A DNA stretch of 12,480 bases. Source: an uncultured Prevotellaceae bacterium (GTDB lineage Bacteria; Bacteroidota; Bacteroidia; Bacteroidales; Bacteroidaceae). The stretch lies in assembly GCA_905202115.1 (NCBI GenBank), contig CAJKQZ010000060.1, forward strand, positions 1-12,480. Reading direction: 5' to 3'. Shown piece after piece: positions 7,794 to 12,480 of the stretch. The translations under genes were made by a program, and so were the position numbers. Below the pieces are notes generated by a model. It searched no databases. It had not been told where the DNA came from and saw only the letters and a program-made list of their open reading frames with translations. Within the stretch, counting starts at the first letter, position 1; every line of letters begins with the position of its first letter.

Positions 7794-7934
7794 TCCCGCA
7801 GATAATTGAAAATACAAGGGAGATAATCGAAAATATGTCTGAGATAATTCAAAATATCTCAGACATATTTTTTGCCATATATACATGTGTTGATTTTCAA
7901 ATACTTGGCGGATGACCGTTTTTGTCTGCAAAAT
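7794..7934 (+). repeat. Dispersed 21-bp repeat element, copy B (array plus conserved tail)
   Basis: Three units begin at 7800, 7821 and 7842, each opening with AGATAAT and then YSAAAATA, in exact 21-bp phase. The third is followed by a partial unit from 7863. Positions 7830-7846 and 7855-7871 form a perfect 17-bp inverted repeat around the 8-nt spacer ATTCAAAA. The tail 7872-7934 (including TTGATTTTCAAATACTTGG) is the same non-repetitive segment seen after copy A. The left edge may be TCCCGCAG (7794-7801), a string also present 5 nt before the A-rich start of copy D. It lies between two divergent promoters' transcription units, about 175 nt upstream of the lpxD promoter. Confidence 0.85.
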
Positions 7935-8154
7935 CCTCCGTAAGGGCACCTCCGGATGAACGGAAGGCGGAGACGTCTTTAAGTTCGGATACTTCAGGAA
8001 AGAATGCGGTGGCTGGGTGTAAACTCATCCTTACGCAGGTTTTATGCCGTGTTTGTTTTGTTGCAGAAAATGATAGTGCCTGTTTTCAGCTTGCATATAT
8101 GATAGGCCGAAACGCACTTGTGCGGACGTAATCTTAAAAAATGGACAAACTCTT

Positions 8155-8185
8155 TTTGTATGCCGCTTGTCTTTTACTATATTTG
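8155..8185 (+). promoter_or_regulatory. Upstream promoter P1 of the PurF-like gene
   Basis: TTTG (8155-8158), 19 nt, then TATATTTG (8178-8185), an exact fit to the Bacteroidota pattern. Transcription would begin near 8192, giving a leader of about 116 nt that runs through the second promoter. Confidence 0.65.
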
Positions 8186-8238
8186 AGCTAAAGTTCCAAT
8201 ATAGGTTGCGGCTCGGCAAAGAAAATAAGCGAGCTTAT

Positions 8239-8269
8239 TTTGCCCTGCGCTCGCCTTTTACTATTTTTG
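8239..8269 (+). promoter_or_regulatory. Downstream promoter P2 of the PurF-like gene
   Basis: TTTG (8239-8242), 19 nt, then TATTTTTG (8262-8269). Transcription would begin near 8276, about 32 nt before the ATG at 8308. An inverted repeat, GCGAGC (8229-8234) and GCTCGC (8249-8254), brackets the TTTG element and could be an operator. It would also form a hairpin in the leader of P1 transcripts. P2 lies 84 bp after P1 and shares CTTTTACTAT with it. Confidence 0.65.
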
Positions 8270-8307
8270 TCGCGCATTTTCAAAAATACAGCAAAAAACA
8301 TACAACA

Positions 8308-9714
8308 ATGGGTGGCTTTTTCGGTACAGTTTCGACAGAATCCTGCATAGCCGACGTGTTTTATGGCACGGATTATCATTCGCATTTGGGAACCCGACGC
8401 GCGGGTATCGCAACATACGACAGCAACGAGGGTTTCAAACGCTCTATACATAATCTTGAGAATTCTTATTTCCGTACGAAGTTCGAGGACGGGCTTGAAA
8501 AATTCAAGGGCAACTCGGGCATAGGCGTCATAAGCGATACCGACGCCCAGCCGATAGTGATAAATTCGCATCTCGGCAAATTCGCTATTGTTACGGTGGC
8601 GAAAATCACTAATCTCGACGAGCTGGAGCGTGAGGCGCTCGAAAACAACCAGCATTTCTCCGAATTGTCGTCGGGCAAAACCAACCAGACGGAGGTGGTG
8701 GCGCTTCTGATAGTGCAGGGGCGCAACCTTGTGGAAGGCATAGAGAATGTATTCCGCCGTATCAAAGGCTCCTGTTCCATGCTGTTGCTTACCGAGAACG
8801 GTATAGTGGCCGCGCGCGACAAGTTGGGGCGCACACCTATAGTGATAGGCCGCAAGAACGGGGCTTTCGCCGCGGCGAGCGAGACGTCTTCGTTTCCTAA
8901 TCTTGATTACAAGGTAGACCGTTATCTCGGCCCCGGAGAAATCGTGCGCCTGAGCGCAGACGGGGTGGAGCAGCTGCGCAAGCCTAACGACGAAATGCAG
9001 ATATGCTCGTTCCTGTGGGTGTATTACGGATTCCCTACTTCGAGTTACGAAGGCATAAATGTGGAGAAAGTGCGTTTTGCGTGCGGAGAAAAAATGGGAC
9101 TTTCCGACACGTGCGACGCCGACTGCGTTTGCGGCATTCCCGACTCGGGTGTGGGCATGGCCTACGGCTATTCTGCCGGAATGAAAAAGCCTTACATACG
9201 GGCTATATCCAAATATACTCCCACATGGCCGCGGAGTTTCACTCCGAGCAACCAGGCCATGCGCTCGCTCGTGGCAAAGATGAAGCTCATTCCCAACGAA
9301 ACCGTCCTGCGCGGCAACAGCGTGCTTTTCTGCGACGACTCTATCGTGCGCGGAACGCAGTTGCGTGACAATGTTAAGATGTTGTTCGATTGCGGTATAA
9401 AGGCGGCGCATGTGCGCATTTCGTGCCCGCCGCTCGTTTACGGTTGCAAATATGTCGGGTTCACTTCTTCCAAGAGCGATCTCGAACTTATTACACGGCG
9501 CATAATAAAGGAGCTCGAGGGCGACGAGAATAAAAACCTCGAAGCCTATGCAACGACCGATTCTCCCGAGTATAAAAGAATGGTTGAAATAATTCGCGAG
9601 CGTTTAGGACTTACAACCCTGCGCTTCAATACGGTCGAGAATCTCGTGGCGGCCATAGGACTGCCGAAATGCAAGATTTGTACACACTGTTTCGACGGAT
9701 CGAGTCATTTTTGA
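8308..9714 (+). CDS. PurF-like amidophosphoribosyltransferase lacking the glutaminase nucleophile
   Basis: The 468-residue protein resembles PurF, which makes phosphoribosylamine from PRPP and glutamine as the first step of purine synthesis. The PRPP loop is present (VLFCDDSIVRGT, 339-350). Four cysteines match the 4Fe-4S ligands of the B. subtilis enzyme: C233 in ICSF, C380 in YGCKY, and C458 and C461 in CTHC. The glutaminase half is altered: the chain starts MGGFFGTVS where PurF has Cys1 after Met; TVAKITN (96-102) stands where HNGNLTN carries the oxyanion Asn-Gly; Gln127 replaces the usual Asp127. Glutamine use is therefore doubtful, and it may use ammonia or have another role. I chose ATG 8308 because homology begins there and P2 would transcribe from about 8276; the in-frame ATG at 8167 lies before P2. 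Repeat arrays lie on both sides. GC is high (38 of 60 at 9301-9360). Confidence 0.9.
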   Translation: MGGFFGTVSTESCIADVFYGTDYHSHLGTRRAGIATYDSNEGFKRSIHNLENSYFRTKFEDGLEKFKGNSGIGVISDTDAQPIVINSHLGKFAIVTVAKITNLDELEREALENNQHFSELSSGKTNQTEVVALLIVQGRNLVEGIENVFRRIKGSCSMLLLTENGIVAARDKLGRTPIVIGRKNGAFAAASETSSFPNLDYKVDRYLGPGEIVRLSADGVEQLRKPNDEMQICSFLWVYYGFPTSSYEGINVEKVRFACGEKMGLSDTCDADCVCGIPDSGVGMAYGYSAGMKKPYIRAISKYTPTWPRSFTPSNQAMRSLVAKMKLIPNETVLRGNSVLFCDDSIVRGTQLRDNVKMLFDCGIKAAHVRISCPPLVYGCKYVGFTSSKSDLELITRRIIKELEGDENKNLEAYATTDSPEYKRMVEIIRERLGLTTLRFNTVENLVAAIGLPKCKICTHCFDGSSHF

Positions 9715-9747
9715 TTCATACAGATATATTCTTTATACTTATTTCGC

Positions 9748-9805
9748 AAAAAGGCGGCGGAGCGCCGGGGTAGGAAACTGCCACCGAACGTTCCGCCGTC
9801 TTTTT
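9748..9805 (+). terminator. Structured intrinsic terminator after the PurF-like gene
   Basis: The outer 14-bp stem AAAAAGGCGGCGGA (9748-9761) pairs with TCCGCCGTCTTTTT (9792-9805), with one G-U pair, and ends in a T-run. Inside the 30-nt loop a second hairpin folds: CGG (9766-9768) and GGTAG (9769-9773), a GAAA tetraloop (9774-9777), CTGCC (9778-9782), a bulged A, then CCG (9784-9786). It begins 33 nt after the stop. Confidence 0.8.
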
Positions 9806-9973
9806 TATTTGATTACTGTCGGCTGGTGTCTTTGCTGTTACGGGTATAAGGAAACTTGTTTCCCGCTTATTTGTTTTTGCATGCGGAGAGGACGATTCCG
9901 GCTCATCGGAAATTTAACTGTTGCAGGGAATAGCTTCTTTCTTTGCTCGGCTGCCATTTTGTCAGGTGGTTTT

Positions 9974-9993
9974 AAAATGGTGCGGAAAGCACC
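9974..9993 (-). terminator. Possible weak terminator for the HD-pyrF transcript
   Basis: GGTGC (9979-9983) pairs with GCACC (9989-9993) around five bases. On the minus strand the hairpin is followed by ATTTTAAAACC, a poor U-tract. It is about 200 nt past the HD stop, beyond the repeat array, so it would act only if nothing ends transcription earlier. Confidence 0.3.
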
Positions 9994-10065
9994 CCGAAAA
10001 AAATATCTCAGAGATATTTTGAAATATGTCTGAGATAATTCAAAATATGTCAGACATAATTTTTC
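9991..10065 (+). repeat. Dispersed 21-bp repeat element, copy C
   Basis: The units lie at 9991-10011 (degenerate left half), 10012-10032 and 10033-10053, then a partial one from 10054, in the same 21-bp phase and orientation as copy B. Positions 10000-10020 form a perfect palindrome with 10-bp arms around A10010. Positions 10025-10037 and 10046-10058 form a 12-of-13 inverted repeat with the same 8-nt spacer, ATTCAAAA, as copy B. The conserved tail of copies A and B is not clearly present. It sits between two converging genes. Confidence 0.85.
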
Positions 10066-10189
10066 TCGCAAGCGGGACGTGTTTTCCCTAATGCCGGCGG
10101 GAGGTGTGAGCACCTGACAAAAATGTCATGTTCCGAAAGGTCCGGTACCGGCTTCGGCGTTGCGGCTGATTTGTAGCGTCGGAAAAATC

Positions 10190-11404
10190 TTATTGCGCAC
10201 GCTCGTAAGTAAGATATGCCTTACGGTATGTTTGTGCGGCGGTGTCGCTGCGTATTATCTCCGATACCTGCGGCATTGTCTTTATTCCGCCGTCGCGCAT
10301 GAGTATCTTTATCTGGTCGGAATGCAGGCTGTACATGTCTTTTTCCACCGTGCGCACATTTACAAAGTAGTGCGCGTCGTTTTTGTCAATTCCGAGCCTG
10401 CCGACAATTTCGCTGCTTATGCTTTCAAGCCTTTCGCGCGGCACTTCGTTGTCGTAGACCTCGACTTTGAACAGGCGGCGGTTTATGAAGTTGCGGCTGA
10501 GGGAAGCCAGAATGCCGTCGCTGCTGTTTGTCCACACTTTCAGTGCGGATATGATGTCGCTGTCGTCGAGTTCCATGAATATGTCGAGGATTTTTTCGTC
10601 GGTTTCGAACATTTTCCGGTCGCAGTCGTTTGCAAGAAAGAACTTCAGTGCCGGCGAGGCGAACAACTCTTTACCTTTCCTTATAAGTTCGCGCGCCCGC
10701 TGCAATGCGTTTATCAGCACAACCTCGGCGGCAACTACGGTTTTGTGAAGGTATACCTGCCAGTACATCATGCGCCGTGTCATGAGGTAGTTTTCCACCG
10801 AATAAACTCCTTTTTCGCCCACAACCAAGCTGTCGCCGCGCACATCGAGCATTTGTATAATCCTTGCGGCTCCTACGTTGCCCTCGCGCACGCCGGTGAA
10901 AAAGCTGTCGCGGCACAGGTAGTCGAGCCTGTCCATGTCGAGCTGGCTCGAAACGAGTTCATGCAGGAAATGTCTCCCGTAAGAGCCGTTGAATATCCCT
11001 ATCGCTTTTTCCAAAGCTCCGCCCGTTTCGGCGTTTATGCGGTGCATTACCGATTCGGATATGTATTCGTGGCTCACATTGCGCGTGAAAACTTTTTCGA
11101 GAACGTGCGAGAAAGGTCCGTGTCCCACGTCGTGCAGCAGTATTGCGGCAAGCAGGCCCTCGCGCTCGTCGTCGGGAATGTTTACTCCTTTGCTTTCGAG
11201 CGCGTCGAGGGCGCGGCACGTTAAATAATAGGCCCCTATGGAATGCTGGAAGCGGGTGTGCTGCGCTCCGGGGTAAACCATGCCCTCCACGCCGAGCTGC
11301 CTTACGCGGGTGAGGCGTTGGAACATCGGGTGTTTGACGAGCGTAAGGATAAGTCCGTAGGGAATGGATACGAAACCGTGGACGGGGTCGATTATGTATT
11401 TCAT
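10190..11404 (-). CDS. HD-domain phosphohydrolase (SAMHD1/dNTPase-like)
   Basis: The 404-residue protein starts MKYIIDPVHGFVSIP, typical of the bacterial HD proteins related to SAMHD1 and dGTPases. Metal ligands fit the family: H54 in RFQHSIG, H91-D92 in LLHDVGHGPFSH, and D156 in SSQLDMDRLDYLCRDS. The fold would be all-helical and cytosolic, with a divergent C-terminal half (about 250-404) rich in charged residues. The likely reaction is hydrolysis of a nucleotide phosphate, perhaps dNTP to deoxynucleoside and triphosphate, but the substrate cannot be read from sequence. It follows pyrF by 37 nt in the same direction and no promoter was seen between them, so they probably share a transcript. 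From memory, this gene stands directly beside lpxD in other Bacteroidales; here the PurF-like gene and two repeat arrays lie between. GC is high (37 of 60 at 11101-11160). Confidence 0.92.
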   Translation of the reverse strand: MKYIIDPVHGFVSIPYGLILTLVKHPMFQRLTRVRQLGVEGMVYPGAQHTRFQHSIGAYYLTCRALDALESKGVNIPDDEREGLLAAILLHDVGHGPFSHVLEKVFTRNVSHEYISESVMHRINAETGGALEKAIGIFNGSYGRHFLHELVSSQLDMDRLDYLCRDSFFTGVREGNVGAARIIQMLDVRGDSLVVGEKGVYSVENYLMTRRMMYWQVYLHKTVVAAEVVLINALQRARELIRKGKELFASPALKFFLANDCDRKMFETDEKILDIFMELDDSDIISALKVWTNSSDGILASLSRNFINRRLFKVEVYDNEVPRERLESISSEIVGRLGIDKNDAHYFVNVRTVEKDMYSLHSDQIKILMRDGGIKTMPQVSEIIRSDTAAQTYRKAYLTYERAQ

Positions 11405-11441
11405 TTCAGTGCATTCAGGGCTTGAGGCGGTGCGGAATTGC

Positions 11442-12269
11442 TTATTTGGCGTAGGTTTCTAAGGCCTTCGCCATTTCTTTTTGCAGTTCGGCTGCCTTTT
11501 CGCCTGCCACTTCGGCGAAACGTTCGCTTGAATCGGCGTAGATAATGCCGCGCGACGAGTTTACGAGCAGTCCGCAGTCGGCAGTCATGCCGTATTTGCA
11601 CACTTCTTCGAGCGAACCTCCCTGCGCTCCCACTCCAGGTACAAGAAGGAAGTGTGTGGGCGCAACCTTCCGCACGTCGCCTATGAGGGCCCCGCGGGTG
11701 GCTCCCACCACGTACATCATGTTTTCGTCGGTTCCCCATGTGCAGCTTGTTCTGATTACCTTTTCGAACAGCTGCTCGCCGCTGGCGTCGGCCGACATTT
11801 GGAAGTCCATGCTTCCCTTGTTGCTGGTAAGTGCGAGAACGATAGTCCATTTGTCTTTGTGGTCGGTGAACGGGATTACACTGTCGCAGCCCATGTATGG
11901 CGCCACTGTAACGGCGTCGGCGTCCATTCCGTTGAAGAATGCGTCGGCGTACATTTTTGCAGTGTTGCCTATGTCGCCGCGTTTTGCGTCGACAATCACG
12001 AAATGGCGGGGATATTCCTTTTTAATATATGCAACTGTCTTTTCGAGGGCCGTTATTCCCTTAGCGCCGTAGCGTTCGTAGAAGGCGGCGTTTGGTTTGT
12101 AGGCCACGCAGTGGGGTGCGGTTGCGTCGATTATGGCTTTGTTGAATTCGAATATCGCGTCGTCGTGCGATTGCAGGTGAGCGGGAATCTTGCTCGTGTC
12201 GGTATCGAGGCCTACGCATAGAAACGATTTCCGTTCGCGTATCACATTTATGAGTTCTTTGCGGTTCAT
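11442..12269 (-). CDS. pyrF: Orotidine 5'-phosphate decarboxylase (long type)
   Basis: PyrF decarboxylates OMP to UMP, the last step of de novo pyrimidine synthesis, in the cytoplasm. The 275 residues fit the longer, type 2 bacterial form. Seen are FLCVGLDTD (16-24), the substrate-site lysine in YKPNAAFYE (57-65), the catalytic Asp-Lys-Asp array in VDAKRGDIGNTA (93-104), APYMGCDS (123-130) and the phosphate-binding VPGVGAQGG (210-218) with NSSRGI (237-242). All are intact. The start MNRKELINVI is well placed, with an A/T-rich leader and a promoter-like box 30 nt upstream. It is the first gene of a two-gene unit with the HD protein. Confidence 0.97.
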   Translation of the reverse strand: MNRKELINVIRERKSFLCVGLDTDTSKIPAHLQSHDDAIFEFNKAIIDATAPHCVAYKPNAAFYERYGAKGITALEKTVAYIKKEYPRHFVIVDAKRGDIGNTAKMYADAFFNGMDADAVTVAPYMGCDSVIPFTDHKDKWTIVLALTSNKGSMDFQMSADASGEQLFEKVIRTSCTWGTDENMMYVVGATRGALIGDVRKVAPTHFLLVPGVGAQGGSLEEVCKYGMTADCGLLVNSSRGIIYADSSERFAEVAGEKAAELQKEMAKALETYAK

Positions 12270-12290
12270 TGTATTTTATGTTTTATATGT

Positions 12291-12324
12291 CTATGCCACA
12301 AAGATAATTAATTTTGCGGCATAG
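12291..12324 (-). promoter_or_regulatory. pyrF promoter box inside an inverted repeat
   Basis: On the minus strand TATCTTTG (12306-12299) fits the -7 consensus TAnnTTTG. No good TTTG was seen 19-21 nt upstream. The box lies in an inverted repeat: CTATGCCACAAA (12291-12302) and TTTGCGGCATAG (12313-12324), 11 of 12 paired, with a 10-nt AT-rich spacer. Such a site over a promoter suggests a repressor or activator site, but no regulator is named by the sequence. Confidence 0.5.
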
Positions 12325-12410
12325 CCGGCTTTTTCATCGTTGTATTTGTTTGCCGTCGCTTGTGTGGCCTGCAAATTGAAAACGCGGAATAAATACGTGG
12401 CAGTTTTTGA

Positions 12411-12431
12411 GGGAGGAGATAAGCCCTCCCG
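12411..12431. other. GC-rich hairpin left of repeat copy D
   Basis: GGGAGG (12411-12416) pairs with CCTCCC (12426-12431) around nine bases. Neither strand has a T-run straight after it, so it is a weak terminator candidate at best. It ends in TCCCGCAG (12428-12435), the same string that opens copy B at 7794-7801, so it may be part of the repeat element's left edge. Confidence 0.4.
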
Positions 12432-12440
12432 CAGCAAATA

Positions 12441-12480
12441 AAAATTATCTCTGAGATATTTTAAAATATGTCTGAGATAA
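12441..12480 (+). repeat. Dispersed 21-bp repeat element, copy D (right-truncated by the window)
   Basis: AGATATTTTAAAATATGTCTG starts at 12455 (21 bases, one unit) and the next unit starts at 12476, so the phase is again 21 bp. The A-rich left part with ATTATCTCTGAGA (12445-12457) mirrors the start of copy C. Orientation is the same as in A, B and C. The rest of the array lies beyond the window. Confidence 0.8.

Larger units (their letters stand above)
7561..8307. other. Divergent intergenic region between lpxD and the PurF-like gene
   Basis: This is 747 bases with no convincing gene. It holds the lpxD promoter (7613-7643, minus), repeat copy B (7794-7934) and two plus-strand promoters for the PurF-like gene (8155-8185 and 8239-8269). 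In between, 7644-7793 contains a perfect 18-bp A8-TA-T8 palindrome (7761-7778) and little else. From 7935 to about 8150 there are GC-rich partial hairpins (for example CTCCG near 7936 with CGGAG near 7969) but no clear terminator. Short open frames across the repeat array have no start signals or family match and are taken as chance. Confidence 0.7.
9955..10125. repeat. Inverted repeat framing array C
   Basis: CATTTTGTCAGGTG (9955-9968) is the reverse complement of CACCTGACAAAAATG (10111-10125) except for one extra A. The arms are about 142 nt apart and enclose the 21-bp array. No flanking target duplication could be identified with confidence, and no similar pair was found around copies A, B or D. 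Confidence 0.55.
9806..10189. other. Convergent intergenic region between the PurF-like and HD genes
   Basis: No gene is supported. The left part (9806-9950) shows no clear signal. From 9955 to 10125 there is a repeat array framed by an inverted repeat, listed separately. The right part carries small hairpins: AGGTG-TGAG-CACCT (10102-10115), GACA-AAAA-TGTC (10116-10127) and a GC-rich palindrome CCGGTACCGG (10142-10151) with CCGAA and TTCGG outside it (10133-10157). Any of these could help end the minus-strand HD transcript, which stops at 10190. Confidence 0.6.

Noticed and set aside
7800..7871. CRISPR array
   Set aside because: The 21-bp units abut each other with no unique spacers, and no cas gene is present.
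7800..7871. Iterons of a replication origin
   Set aside because: Phase and AT-richness fit, but the same units occur at four loci between core genes and no replication initiator gene is nearby.
8167..8307. In-frame upstream start of the PurF-like gene
   Set aside because: The extra 47 residues look like read-through of promoter DNA and have no family similarity, and promoter P2 at 8239-8269 lies inside them. Homology starts at 8308.
8188..9411. Long minus-strand open frame opposite the PurF-like gene
   Set aside because: It is antisense to a well-supported gene, rich in His and Arg as expected from a shadow frame, and has no recognisable domain or promoter.
10160..11224. Long plus-strand open frame opposite the HD gene
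   Set aside because: It mirrors the coding sequence of the HD protein, is rich in Val, His and Phe, and shows no domain.

Overview
The window looks like a chromosomal segment of a Bacteroidales bacterium. The support is a fused LpxC-FabZ protein, promoters of the Bacteroidota type (TTG or TTTG, about 19-20 nt, then TAnnTTTG), A-rich leaders without Shine-Dalgarno sequences, and lipid A genes, which mark a Gram-negative cell. The genus cannot be fixed from the sequence. Nine protein genes are well supported; no rRNA, tRNA, transposase, integrase or CRISPR array was seen.

Layout. Positions 1-186 hold a truncated copy of a dispersed repeat and a strong terminator. From 7560 down to 187 lies a run of six minus-strand genes: lpxD, lpxC-fabZ, lpxA, an unnamed pRiA4b-ORF3-like gene, miaA and a class A penicillin-binding protein (mrcA type). 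They cover early lipid A synthesis, a tRNA modification and peptidoglycan synthesis. Positions 7561-8307 are a long divergent intergenic region holding the lpxD promoter, a second and fuller repeat copy and two tandem promoters. A plus-strand PurF-like amidophosphoribosyltransferase follows (8308-9714). It converges on a minus-strand pair, an HD-domain phosphohydrolase (10190-11404) and pyrF (11442-12269). The right edge carries a possible pyrF operator and the start of a fourth repeat copy.

Two things stand out. First, a family of 21-bp, nearly palindromic units with strict 21-bp phase sits in all four large intergenic regions (1-17, 7800-7871, 9991-10065, 12441-12480), all in the same orientation and in none of the genes. 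Two copies also share a roughly 60-bp non-repetitive tail, 64 of 74 positions identical without gaps. Second, the PurF-like enzyme keeps its PRPP loop and the four cysteines expected to bind a 4Fe-4S cluster, but lacks the N-terminal catalytic cysteine, the oxyanion Asn-Gly and the Asp of the glutaminase site. It is bracketed by two repeat arrays.

The lipid A and cell-wall genes plausibly form one or two transcripts, and pyrF plus the HD gene form another. The PurF-like gene, PyrF and the HD protein (if it is a dNTPase) would all act on nucleotide pools, but that link is inference.
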